DNA of 29,535 nt from Myxococcota bacterium (lineage in GTDB: Bacteria; Myxococcota_C; UBA6777). This document shows, piece by piece, positions 6,179 through 15,300 of this stretch. The notes under the pieces are model-generated. The model saw only the letters and a program-made list of their open reading frames with translations, was not told the origin of the DNA and searched no databases. The position numbers and the translations under genes are program-made. How positions within the stretch are numbered: the first letter of the stretch is position 1; every line of letters starts with the position of its first letter. The stretch is from contig JAKLKB010000082.1 of NCBI GenBank assembly GCA_023150835.1, positions 1 to 29,535 of the forward strand. Reading direction: 5' to 3'.

Positions 6179-7681
6179 GTTCGCGATCTCTTGAAGGAGG
6201 CGAGGATAAAGACGCAAGACGACGAGTTGATCGGGGTATTGGACGAGCAGATGCCCACGCGAAGACCAGCGTGGGAATCGTGCGTTGGGGGCGATCAGTC
6301 GGCGCTTTTGGCTCAGCCGATGAAGTAGCCACACGCCTTTTGGATCGGCATAGGCGACCAGATCGCGGTAAAGCGTGTTCGTTTGTTTGGGGCAATCGGG
6401 TGCTTCGGCGTGTTCTGCCAGTTTGATCGGGGGCGTCTCGCCTTTGAGCGGCTGCCAGAAAAGTACGGATGATCCACGAAGTAGCGCAGGGGCAGGGCGT
6501 TTGGCTTCGGTTTTGGGCGGGCGCTTGCTTTTTCCGCCTGCTTTGGGCTTGGTGCGTCGAGGCGCTGGTTTGCGTTGGAGCGCGGTTCTTGGGAGGGGTT
6601 TTGAGGGGGAGGTTCGTTCGGTGCGACGTTGTTGAATACGCTTCCAGCAGCGTGCTGAAGCGACGATGTATAGGCCGCTTGCGTCGGGGGACCACGTCAC
6701 CTCTCCACCGCAAGGGGTCAATTTTGTCCCGCGAAAGAGTAAGTCCACGACTGAAACCCCCCCCCCACCGACGCTTCCGTCTGCAAAGCGCCGAAAAGGC
6801 CAGCGAAGGAAAGTCAGCGCTCGCCCTTGGGGTTCCCAGACAGGCGCTTCGCCCCGCGTTAAAAGTAGCAGCCCCGTTTTTCGATCTTGGAGTGGATCCC
6901 AAAGATACACGAACCCTTGAAACACAAAGACCAACCGTCGCGCACCATGCGAATACTGCGGATGCCACCCCGGGAATAGATAGGCCTGATGTTGCTTGCC
7001 GAACAACATGATGCCTTGTTGTTTGACGGCTCTTGCGATATCGGTGTCTTCGGTCGGATCGACGGGATTTTTTTTGGCTGGAGCGCTGCTGTCTCCCGAA
7101 GGATCTTCGGTGTCTTTTTTGGGTACGGTGTCGTTTCCATCGAAAGATCGGGGCGGAGGCACCTTGCGAAGTCGCTTGTTTTTGTGATGCCAGAGAGCGA
7201 GGGTTGCGGGTGGATCGGTGGCTGGACCACCAAAGATCAATCCCAACGGCCCAAAGCTTGGGAAAAAACTATTGGTTGACTGGCCGATCTCTTGGCGTTT
7301 TTTTTCATCCAAGGTGTATCGAAAAAGGCTGGTGTGTCCTGCTGACTTGTCGGTATAAGCGATCCATCGGCCATCTTGGGACCAAGTGCCTGCGCTGCGG
7401 ATCGAAGTCGACCATCGTGCAACTTCGGCGACACCTTCGGGCCATCCCTCGGCGCTCCACGCTCGATCCGCCCACAACACCCAGATCAACAAACACCCTC
7501 CGAAACCTCTGCTCCATCCAAACCATCGGCTCCATCCGAAACCTCTGCTCCCTCCGAAACCTCTGCTCCCTCCGAAACCTCTGCTCCCTCCGAAACCTCT
7601 GCTCCCTCCGAAACCTCTGCTCCCTCCGAAACCTCTGCTCCCTCCGAAACATTGGAGGGCATCGCGGTGTCTCTTGCTCAA
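6176..7681 (-). CDS. TolB-like beta-propeller protein with a repeat-interrupted signal peptide
   Basis: The protein has 501 residues and starts with TTG at 7681, supported by AAGGAG at 7688-7693. The n-region MSKRHRDALQC is followed by eight six-residue FGGSRG-type repeats (12-59). Then come a short hydrophobic core CLLIWVLW and an AWSA cleavage-like site near 77. The mature part carries PD40/TolB-type strands such as GTWSQDGRWIAYTD (98-111), SFGPLGLIFG, RRLVFVFQGFVYLWD and VTWSPDASGLYIV, so it is a secreted or periplasmic six-bladed-type propeller. A Lys/Arg/Pro-rich insertion (about 355-415) separates the blades. No catalytic domain is fused. Propellers of this type bind partner proteins at the envelope, but the partner here is unknown. 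The last codons abut a family A element. Confidence 0.8.
   Translation of the reverse strand: MSKRHRDALQCFGGSRGFGGSRGFGGSRGFGGSRGFGGSRGFGGSRGFGWSRWFGWSRGFGGCLLIWVLWADRAWSAEGWPEGVAEVARWSTSIRSAGTWSQDGRWIAYTDKSAGHTSLFRYTLDEKKRQEIGQSTNSFFPSFGPLGLIFGGPATDPPATLALWHHKNKRLRKVPPPRSFDGNDTVPKKDTEDPSGDSSAPAKKNPVDPTEDTDIARAVKQQGIMLFGKQHQAYLFPGWHPQYSHGARRLVFVFQGFVYLWDPLQDRKTGLLLLTRGEAPVWEPQGRALTFLRWPFRRFADGSVGGGGVSVVDLLFRGTKLTPCGGEVTWSPDASGLYIVASARCWKRIQQRRTERTSPSKPLPRTALQRKPAPRRTKPKAGGKSKRPPKTEAKRPAPALLRGSSVLFWQPLKGETPPIKLAEHAEAPDCPKQTNTLYRDLVAYADPKGVWLLHRLSQKRRLIAPNARFPRWSSRGHLLVQYPDQLVVLRLYPRLLQEIAN
7505..7648 (-). repeat. 18-nt in-frame tandem repeat inside a signal peptide, eight copies
   Basis: Eight 18-bp units (plus-strand form CCTCTGCTCCCTCCGAAA) cover residues 12-59 of the TolB-like protein. 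Six are nearly identical, and two distal ones carry Trp substitutions (FGWSRW, FGWSRG). Removing the block in silico leaves an ordinary signal peptide. Confidence 0.9.
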
Positions 7682-7687
7682 TCTTTG

Positions 7688-7693
7688 CTCCTT
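7688..7693 (-). promoter_or_regulatory. Ribosome binding site fixing the TolB-like TTG start
   Basis: AAGGAG on the minus strand, 6 nt from the TTG at 7681. It sits between the repeat-bearing signal peptide and family B copy 3. Confidence 0.7.
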
Positions 7694-7723
7694 TTTTAGA
7701 CGGCTGGTAGGGTAAACAAAAAA

Positions 7724-7845
7724 CCCCGTGTTCGCGGTCGTTCAAGCGAGGCGGTCGTTTGTTGTTAAAACGCTGATCGCTTCGCCGATACGGGGCCAAG
7801 GGGCGAGAGTCCCTTGCGGGGTGCGGGGTGGAACCCCGCAAAAAC
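7724..7845 (+). repeat. Dispersed repeat family B, copy 3
   Basis: Landmarks are CCCCGTGTTCGCGG, GTTCAAGCGAGG, GTTTGTTGTTAAAACG, CGCCGATACGGGGCCAAGG, then hairpins CAAGGG/CCCTTG and GCGGGGT/ACCCCGC. The second stem differs from copy 1 at both sides, so pairing is preserved by paired changes. A shorter echo, TATGGGGTTGAGTCCCACAAA, lies at about 7877-7897. Confidence 0.75.
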
Positions 7846-7943
7846 CACCCCAACAAGTGGATCGTTTCCTTGCGAGGTATGGGGTTGAGTCCCACAAAAG
7901 CCGAAATAACGAGTCGCCCGTCAAGCGAGCCGATGAGTCCGTT

Positions 7944-9308
7944 CTATTGCAAGAAACCGGCTTGCAGTAGCGTCATCAAGGCTTTGAGGGTGACAAAAGG
8001 GCTGTATACGCCGTCATCCATGATCTGTCGGATCGAACGCTGACCGTCGACAAGATCCAAGATCAGCGATTCGGGCTGGCCGATCATCCCGCGCAGACCG
8101 CGTTGTCCTTTTTCGGTCTTCACAAAGATCGTCTCTTCCGGGTATTGCGAGATCATCAGCTTCCACTCGTCTAGCCGTCGCATCCCTTCCATGATCAGAT
8201 GCTCGACGTTGAGGTTGAGGGGAGTGATCCGCGCAAGCTCGGGGCCGTTGGCTTGGAGCAGCGAAAAGGAAAAGCGCCCGCGTGGCCACGAAAGAAGGTC
8301 GTAGATCAGATCGGAGCTTTGCGCCACACAAGCCCGTTGCAGGTCTTCTCGATCCAGATATCCCAGTTGCACAAGCTGTTCACCCACAGGTACGCGGCTA
8401 TTTGGGCTGCGCGAACGCAAAAACAATGCGAGATCTTTTGCATTGATGCGACCTTGCGCGACCAGATAACGCCCCAACCGAAACACTCCCCCAAGGTGAT
8501 ATCCCAAGGCTTGGGCGATATCGCCGCGTAAGAAAAACACTTCGACGCGCTTGGGGCCGTCTTCGACAACAAGCACCCCTGTTTGCCGTTGCATGGTAAG
8601 CATCTGAAAGATCTCAGGTAAAGCTAGGGCGGCAAGCTCCCCATAAAGAACTTCTACGCCCGGATGGGCATCTCGAAAGCTCCGTACTAGGCCCTCCAAC
8701 GTGTCGTCATCAAGGATCTCGCGCAAGGTTTGGATCACGACTTCGCGCATCGAATCTCGCCGCAACAAGGACTCCTGTTGTTCGAGCCGATGCGTCAACG
8801 GTGGCCACAACAACTCCAGCATCTTTTCGCGCAATCGGATCGAGCGGGGATTCAGATGAGACAAGGGCGGCGGTGTAAAGGATACCGAATCAAAAGCCCC
8901 GCCAGAAGGGGGAGGGTGGGATTGCGAAAGCATCTCTTCGACTTGTTTGAGGACAAGGCGCGGTGAAAAGGGCCGTTGCAGGTAGTTTTGCACCCAATGA
9001 AACAGCGTTCCGGAGGGAGGCTGCGGACCCACCAAAAGGATCGGGATCTCGCTTAAGCTCGATGTCCGGACAAGATCGCGTGTGCCTTCTCCGCTCAAGG
9101 CGGCATGCAAGATCAAAAGTGCGGGAGGCCCTTTGCGCAACGACACAAGAACTTCGCGGGGACTGCTTGGCTCCAGCACACGATAACCGCCCCGTTCCAA
9201 TATCCGCGACAATACCCGCTGTTCCGAGCGATCGGGTATATGCACCAAGATCTCTTGCCCTGTTCCTGATGAAAAGAGCGCTTGCTCCGTTTGTTGATCC
9301 ATCGACAT
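7944..9308 (-). CDS. DUF4388 protein with degenerate receiver domain
   Basis: From the ATG at 9308 the protein has 454 residues. The frame is open to 9608, but the extra residues are Cys-rich and featureless, so the shorter form is preferred. No start has a strong ribosome binding site, and M3 at 9302 is an alternative. Residues 18-128 follow the CheY fold (EILVHIPDRSEQ, then ALLILHAALSG, then LQRPFSP). The phosphoacceptor Asp is replaced by His (H68) and the conserved Lys by Arg, so phosphorylation is unlikely. A linker precedes a DUF4388 (PATAN) domain at about 221-385, with the pattern FQMLTMQRQTGVL and FFLRGDIAQALG. The C-terminus ends in a small winged-helix-like segment (LVDGQRSIRQIM to LLQAGFLQ), common in myxobacterial DUF4388 proteins. 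Its role is probably protein-protein signalling. The gene is divergent from larE. Confidence 0.85.
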   Translation of the reverse strand: MSMDQQTEQALFSSGTGQEILVHIPDRSEQRVLSRILERGGYRVLEPSSPREVLVSLRKGPPALLILHAALSGEGTRDLVRTSSLSEIPILLVGPQPPSGTLFHWVQNYLQRPFSPRLVLKQVEEMLSQSHPPPSGGAFDSVSFTPPPLSHLNPRSIRLREKMLELLWPPLTHRLEQQESLLRRDSMREVVIQTLREILDDDTLEGLVRSFRDAHPGVEVLYGELAALALPEIFQMLTMQRQTGVLVVEDGPKRVEVFFLRGDIAQALGYHLGGVFRLGRYLVAQGRINAKDLALFLRSRSPNSRVPVGEQLVQLGYLDREDLQRACVAQSSDLIYDLLSWPRGRFSFSLLQANGPELARITPLNLNVEHLIMEGMRRLDEWKLMISQYPEETIFVKTEKGQRGLRGMIGQPESLILDLVDGQRSIRQIMDDGVYSPFVTLKALMTLLQAGFLQ

Positions 9309-9664
9309 CTTTTTCGCTTTTTCCCCAATCCATTCGACTTTCTGCGTACAAAAAGTCCGACACCTCTTGCCTTGCACAGGGCAACAACACCAACTCGCCA
9401 TCGCCTCGGTCGTTTGGGTGCAACGACTCTCCACGTATCCGCAGGGATAGGCAACGTAGAACAAGCCTGCTCTTATCGTCAATCCTTTTTTCTGGCTGCC
9501 TTGAGACCAAAAATTGAACTCGAAGTGCTTTGTCTGTTGTTTGGAGTGTCCGTTGTTTGGAGTGTCCGTTGTTGTGGCTTGCCAAACCGCTCGATCTGTT
9601 GTAGGCAAAGCATCGTTCTCACGCCTGTGGGCGGCTTTTTTGTCTTCACGACGCAGGAGTTTCC
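9309..9664. other. Divergent intergenic region with a 16-bp direct repeat
   Basis: It separates the DUF4388 gene from the LarE-like gene and must hold both promoters. The only structure seen is GTTGTTTGGAGTGTCC repeated in tandem at 9536-9551 and 9552-9567, followed by a partial third copy. This is a possible operator, without further support. Confidence 0.5.
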
Positions 9665-10732
9665 GTGTTTGCGAAACTGAAACAATTGCAGGATATCCTT
9701 TCTCAGATCGGCCAAGGCGTCATCGCCTTTTCAGGCGGTTGTGACAGCACCTTTTTGCTGGCTGTTGCGCACGAAGTTCTTGGGGAGCGTGTGATCGCGC
9801 TCACGGCGATCAGCCCTTCCTTGCCCGAATGGGAACGCCAAGATGCCGAACGCTTGGGCCGTTTGATCGGCGCACGCCATCTTTGGATCGAAACACGCGA
9901 GATGGAACGCGAAGAATATCGATCCAACCCGTCCAACCGCTGCTTTTTTTGCAAAGACGAGTTGTTTTCCTTTGCTTGGCGTGAGGCTTCGACGATGGGG
10001 CTTGGGGTGGTGATGGACGGGGCGAATCTTGATGATCGTGGAGACCATCGCCCGGGGCGATTGGCCGCCAAACAACACAACGTTCGCAGTCCACTTGATG
10101 AAGTTGGCCTGACCAAACAAGAGATCCGCGATCTGTCCAAACATCTCGGCCTGCCCACATGGGACAAACCTGCGATCGCTTGTTTGGCATCGCGTTTTCC
10201 CTACGGAACGGAGATCTCCCACGAGCGCATCGCAAGAGTCGCTGCTTGCGAAAAGCTCTTGCGCGATCTTGGCTTTCGCCAGTTCCGCGCCCGTTTTCAC
10301 GATACCATCCTTCGCCTTGAAATCGACAACGCCGAACTCCCGCGTGCTATGGAACCCGATATCCGCGATGCTTTGATCCGAGGCTCCAAACAAGCGGGGT
10401 TCCTTTACGTCACTCTCGATCTTCAAGGCTTTCGCAGCGGCAGTATGAACGAGGCCCTCTCCAAACAAGCCCTATCTACCGCCATCTCCGCACCCGCGCA
10501 ACAAGCCCTATCTACCGCCATCTCCGCACCCGCGCAACCGCCCCTATCTACCGCCATCTCCGCACCCGCGCAACCGCCCCTATCTACCGCCATCTCCGCA
10601 CCCGCGCAACCGCCCCTGTCTACCGCCATCTCCGCAACATCGCAACCGCCCCTATCTACCGCCATCTCCGCAACATCGCAACAAGCCCTATCCACCGCTG
10701 CTGACGCGCTGCATGGAGTCCGTCACTCTTGA
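9665..10732 (+). CDS. larE: LarE-like ATP-dependent sulfur transferase with repeat tail
   Basis: LarE enzymes activate a carboxylate with ATP and transfer sulfur during assembly of the nickel-pincer cofactor of lactate racemase. This protein has 355 residues, with GTG at 9665 and CAGGAG just upstream. The PP-loop SGGCDST is at 23-29, NRCFFCKDELF at 91-101 and PAIACLASRFPYGTEIS at 169-185. C173 aligns with the sacrificial cysteine region (Cys176 of the Lactobacillus enzyme). The enzymatic core ends near 263, about the whole length of ordinary LarE. The remaining ~90 residues are tandem LSTAISAPAQPP dodecads. No larB, larC or lactate racemase gene is present, so the target may differ. Its stop overlaps the start of the CPBP protease (TTGA), implying translational coupling. 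Confidence 0.85.
   Translation: MFAKLKQLQDILSQIGQGVIAFSGGCDSTFLLAVAHEVLGERVIALTAISPSLPEWERQDAERLGRLIGARHLWIETREMEREEYRSNPSNRCFFCKDELFSFAWREASTMGLGVVMDGANLDDRGDHRPGRLAAKQHNVRSPLDEVGLTKQEIRDLSKHLGLPTWDKPAIACLASRFPYGTEISHERIARVAACEKLLRDLGFRQFRARFHDTILRLEIDNAELPRAMEPDIRDALIRGSKQAGFLYVTLDLQGFRSGSMNEALSKQALSTAISAPAQQALSTAISAPAQPPLSTAISAPAQPPLSTAISAPAQPPLSTAISATSQPPLSTAISATSQQALSTAADALHGVRHS
10466..10699 (+). repeat. 36-nt in-frame tandem repeat, six and a half copies
   Basis: Units start at 10466, 10502, 10538, 10574, 10610 and 10646, with a partial copy at 10682. Copies 1-4 encode APAQ ends and copies 5-6 encode ATSQ ends. Near-identity points to recent amplification. They encode an Ala/Ser/Pro-rich, probably flexible, C-terminal tail on the LarE-like protein. 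Confidence 0.92.
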
Positions 10733-11835
10733 CCCAACACACCAAACAGGCCGACACGGCAGCCGCGTATTCGTCTCTTGCTTTGGCCTCGCCTCCTTCA
10801 CGAAAACAGCGTACCTTCCGCCTTTTGGGGGCTGTTTTGTTGGTTTACCTTGTCACAGTTGGCTTGACCAAGATCTTTTACGAGATGCGTGGGCTTGGAA
10901 GTCTCCAGCAGTACCTGTGGACTGCTGCGATGTTGCTTCAGGTCTATGTGCCTGCGTGGTTGTTGTATCGCCACGATTTGACCATCGCTCACTTTGGCCT
11001 TCACATGAGGCGTTGGCCGCGCAGCGTGTTGTATGCGGGGGGATTGTTTGTTTTGCTGTTGATCCCTTCGGTGGTTGGGCATCATCTGTGGCAGATGTGG
11101 CTTGGGCGCGACGAACGGCCTACGATCTCTTTGCAAAAGTTTTCCGAGTCGCTTCAAGGCGAGCCGCTGTGGGTCGATCCGCGTGATGTGCAAGTCTACA
11201 CCTCGAAAGGGCCTGACGAACAGATTACCGTGCGCTGGCAACACCCGATACATGGGGTTTTGCAAAGTGATGGCTTGATCCACGTTGTGGACGGCTTGCG
11301 TTGGATCGACGGCCCGATCCGCGCTAAAGAGATCCGCATCAACGGAAGCGGCGGAGCGCAGCCGTTGTTTGTGCGCTTGACGGTCGAAGGCTCCTTTCTC
11401 TCCTTCTCTTTTCAACGAGAGCGCCGGCCTCTTCCTGCTTCTTTTCTGCGCTTTGGCCCGCAACGTACCACCCAATCCTCCACAACGCTCTATAAAAACT
11501 TGTTTTGGCTGCTTCAGCTTGTGCTGCTTCAGTTGCTGATGGTGGCTTTGCCTGAAGAGTTTTTCTATCGCGGTTATCTCTTAACGCGGATGGATGCGAT
11601 CTGGCCTGTGCGTACCTTGTGGGGCATCCCCTTGAGTTGGGGGAATCTGCTCTCCAGCCTGCTTTTTGCCTTCACGCATTTTTTGTTTGGTTTCCAAGCC
11701 TACCGACTCAGCGTCTTTTTCCCTTCGCTACTTTTTGGAGCCTTGCGCCAAAAAACCAACTCGCTGCTTGCTCCGATCCTGCTGCACGCTGCCTCCAATA
11801 TCTTGATGAAGATCCTCGAACTGGCTTATCTTTAG
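10729..11835 (+). CDS. CPBP-family glutamic intramembrane protease, possible myxosortase
   Basis: The protein has 368 residues. The TTG start at 10729 overlaps the LarE stop, with GGAG about 11 nt upstream. Membrane helices are visible near 31-50, 60-81, 99-122 and, after a hydrophilic insertion (about 125-250), four C-terminal helices. The three CPBP/Rce1 motifs are intact: PEEFFYRGYLL (EExxxR), FAFTHF (FxxxH) and LLHAASN (HxxxN). Myxosortases (MrtX, MrtC, MrtP), proposed to process MYXO-CTERM tails, belong to this family and differ in their N-terminal regions. The next gene downstream encodes a protein with such a tail, which makes this assignment attractive. The insertion is not recognised. 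A plain CPBP protease with another substrate remains possible. Confidence 0.85.
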   Translation: MTQHTKQADTAAAYSSLALASPPSRKQRTFRLLGAVLLVYLVTVGLTKIFYEMRGLGSLQQYLWTAAMLLQVYVPAWLLYRHDLTIAHFGLHMRRWPRSVLYAGGLFVLLLIPSVVGHHLWQMWLGRDERPTISLQKFSESLQGEPLWVDPRDVQVYTSKGPDEQITVRWQHPIHGVLQSDGLIHVVDGLRWIDGPIRAKEIRINGSGGAQPLFVRLTVEGSFLSFSFQRERRPLPASFLRFGPQRTTQSSTTLYKNLFWLLQLVLLQLLMVALPEEFFYRGYLLTRMDAIWPVRTLWGIPLSWGNLLSSLLFAFTHFLFGFQAYRLSVFFPSLLFGALRQKTNSLLAPILLHAASNILMKILELAYL

Positions 11836-11877
11836 CCGTTTTTCTTTAGCCGCTTTTCCTGCTTTTTTGTTTGTTTT

Positions 11878-11993
11878 CTGGGGGTTCACCCCAGACCCCA
11901 CAAGGGAGCTTTGCCCCCTTGACCCCGTATCGGCGAAGAGATCACTGGCCTTTCAACACGACGACTCTGTCGCTTGGGGGAGTGCGAACACGG
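11878..11993 (-). repeat. Dispersed repeat family B, copy 4
   Basis: Inverted orientation. Read on the minus strand it shows CGTGTTCGCAC, CGCCGATACGGGGTCAAGG, hairpin CAAGGG/CCCTTG, and the terminal stem TGGGGTGAACCCCCA. It begins about 40 bp after the CPBP stop and could serve as its transcript end. Confidence 0.7.
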
Positions 11994-12096
11994 CTTTTTT
12001 GGCCGACTGCGTCTCTCATGAGAGAACTTCCAGCGTTCTTCGACAAAGGCGCGAGTGAGATGGTTTTGTTTGTGGGTGGGTCTTTTTTGGGAGAGT

Positions 12097-12223
12097 GATA
12101 CGAAATCCGCTCATGGTGTGAGCGAACGATGTAGGGGCAGTCCCCTGTGGCTGCCCGACCGCAGGGCGTCTACAATGGATCGCATCGACTCTTTGTGCAC
12201 ACTTCTCACGGATATCGTATGAC
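12097..12223 (-). repeat. Dispersed repeat family A, copy 4
   Basis: Termini are GATACGAAATCCGC and CACGGATATCGTATGAC. The centre has GTAGGGGCAGTCCCCTGTGG followed by CTGCCC and GGGCGTCTAC. It lies about 65 bp before the ribosome binding site of the giant Cys-repeat gene, in its 5' region. Confidence 0.75.
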
Positions 12224-12301
12224 CTGTTTGTTTGGCTTTGTGGGGTGGTGCCCGATGCTTCGCCATCCGCCTTCTCTATCCATGCAATAAGGAGAGATAT
12301 T

Positions 12302-15300
12302 ATGCTGTTGCGTAGGCTTGTCTATCGAATACCTCTTTTGGGGGTGAGTGTCTTGTTGGGGGGGTTGTTGTTTCTTGGTTGGCCGACCGCTGGGTTTGCG
12401 CAAGTTTTGACATGCGGCAACAATGTTTGTGATTCGACAAGGGGTGAGAACTGCTCGAATTGCCCCGCAGATTGTCGTTGTTCGACGGGGCAGATCTGCC
12501 GATTGGGCCAGTGTGTCTCGGCAACAGCCTGTGGCAACGGAACGTGCGATGCAAACCAAGGCGAGGACTGTACGACTTGCGCTGCGGATTGTGCTTGTGC
12601 GACGGGGCAGATCTGCTTGTTGGGACAATGCCGAAGCGTGAATTCTTGTGGCAACGGGACGTGCAGCGCAAACCAAGGCGAAAACTGTGCGACGTGTGCG
12701 GCCGATTGTGCTTGTGCGTCAGGCCAAACCTGCCAAAACGGCCAATGTGTTGCTTCTTCGGCGTGCGGAAACCGTGTTTGCGATGCAGCGCAAGGCGAGA
12801 ACTGCACGACTTGTCCGAGCGATTGTGCTTGTGCGACGGGTCAAACCTGTGTGCTTGGTCAATGCCGAAACGTCAACTCTTGTGGCAACGGGACTTGCAA
12901 CACCGCTTTGGGTGAAAACTGCGCCAATTGCCCCGCTGATTGTGCTTGTGCGGTCGGTCAAACCTGCCAAAACGGTCAATGCAGTACAACAGCGTGCGGA
13001 AATGGCCGATGTGATGCGAACTCTGGCGAAAACTGCACGACCTGTCCGTCGGATTGCGCTTGCCCAAGGGGCCAAGTCTGTTTGCTCGGCCAATGTCGTG
13101 CAACAACAAGCTGTGGTAACGGCCAATGCGATGCCACACAAGGCGAGAACTGCTCGACGTGTCCCGTCGATTGTCGTTGTCTCAACGGCCAGATCTGTCA
13201 AAACGGCCAATGCTCCACCGCTGCAAGCTGCGGCAACCGTGTCTGCGATACTGCGCAAGGTGAAAACTGCACGACATGTCCGGCAGATTGTGCTTGTCCG
13301 ACGGGTCAAGTTTGTTTGTTAAATCAGTGTATCGGCTCGGCGACTTGTGGGAACGGAAGATGCGACACAGGCGAGAACTGTACGACTTGCCAAGCGGATT
13401 GTCGCTGTAATGTCGGACAGTCCTGTCAAAACGGCCAATGTGTTTCGTCAAGCGCTTGCGGAAACCGCGTCTGCGACACCGCGCAAGGTGAGAACTGCAC
13501 GACCTGTCCTGCGGATTGTGCTTGTCCTGCGGGGCAGTCTTGTTTGTTGGGCCGCTGCTTTGGGGGCGCTGCGTGTGGCAACGGAACTTGCGACGCTACC
13601 GCAGGCGAAAACTGCACGACCTGCCCAGCGGATTGTCGATGCCCAACGGGCCAGATCTGTCAACTCGGGACGTGTCGCACCGCAACAAGCTGCGGAAACG
13701 GTGTGTGCGATACGGCGGCGGGTGAAAACTGCGCCACTTGCGCCCGCGATTGCGTCTGTGCGACAGGACAACAATGTCAAAACGGTCAATGTGTTGCGGT
13801 GAATGCTTGTGGAAACGGTCAATGCGAAGCTACACGCGGCGAAAATTGCACGACGTGTCCGAGTGATTGCGCTTGTCCGTCGGGGCAGCTTTGCTTGTCG
13901 GGGCGGTGCGTGGCTGCGGGGACTTGCGGGGATCGCGTGTGCGATGCTGCGCGTGCCGAAAATTGTTCGACGTGTCCGAGCGATTGCGCTTGCCCGTCAG
14001 GTCAAGTCTGCCAATCGGGCCGTTGTATCGCGATCATCACTTGCGGAAACGGGACGTGTGATGCTACTTCAGGAGAAAATTGTTCGACGTGCGCGGCAGA
14101 TTGCCGATGTGCGTTGAATGAACAATGTTCGGGCGGACGCTGCGTTGCGATCAACGCTTGCGGAAACGGGACGTGTGAAGCTGCACGCGGCGAAAACTGC
14201 GCCACTTGCGCGATCGATTGTGCTTGCCCCGCAGGACAGCGATGTCAAAACGGCCAATGTGCGGCGGTCAACACTTGCGGAAACCGTGTTTGCGATGCGA
14301 CGAGCGGCGAAAACTGCGGAAACTGCCCGACGGATTGCGCTTGCCCCACAGGTCAGCAATGCGTGAGCAACTCTTGTCGTCCGATCAACGCTTGTGGAAA
14401 CGGAACTTGTGAAGCCGCGCAAGGTGAAAATTGCTCGACGTGTCCGAGCGATTGTGCTTGTCCATCGGGTCAGCGTTGCCAAAATAATTCTTGTCAGGCC
14501 GTCACAACGTGCGGAAACGGCACTTGCGATCGTACCGCCGGCGAAAACTGCTCGACCTGCGCTTCGGATTGCCTTTGTCCTGCAGGAGAACAATGTTCGG
14601 CCTCGCTGTGCCGCCCTGTTCAAAACTGCGGCGACAAGACGTGCGACGCGACCGCAGGCGAGAACTGCGGAACTTGCCCACAAGACTGTGCCTGCCCAAC
14701 AGGCCAACAGTGCGTCAACAACGCTTGTGAGATCCCCTCCGCGACTTGCGGCGACAACACTTGCGACACCGCCAAAGGCGAAGATTGTACATCTTGTCCG
14801 CGTGATTGTGCTTGTCCAGCGGGGCAAAGCTGCACCGCTGGGGCTTGCTTCCCGATCAACAACTGTGGAAACGGAACTTGTGAATCTGCACGCGGTGAAA
14901 ACTGCGGAACTTGCCCTGCCGACTGCTCTTGTTCACAAGGGCAGCAGTGCCAAAACAACGCTTGTACTGCGGTGACTTCTTGCGGAAACGGAAAGTGCGA
15001 TAGCAGCGAAAACTGCGGGACATGTCCTGCGGATTGCGCGTGTCCAACGGGCCAACGTTGTCAAAACGATGCCTGTGTTGCTGTTCAAGACTGCGGCAAC
15101 GGCGCTTGCGAAGCCGCGAAAGGCGAAAACTGCACAAGCTGCCCTGTCGACTGTGCTTGTCCAGCGGGCCAAGTCTGTCAAAACGATGCCTGCCAGCCGC
15201 TCAATGCTTGCGGAGATGGGACGTGTGATAGCGCGGGCGGCGAAAACTGCACGAGCTGCCCGGGGGATTGCGCTTGTCCAGCAGGTCAGATCTGTCAACG

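Noticed and set aside
5817-6968. Long minus-strand frame overlapping the TolB-like gene and the intergenic stretch
   Set aside because: Mostly the wrong frame of the TolB-like gene, Arg/Ser/Pro-rich, and it includes intergenic repeats. No ribosome binding site.
9309-9608. Longer form of the DUF4388 protein starting at 9608
   Set aside because: The added residues include a CCC-containing featureless stretch and cover the direct repeat in the divergent promoter region. The receiver fold starts only after residue 18 of the short form.
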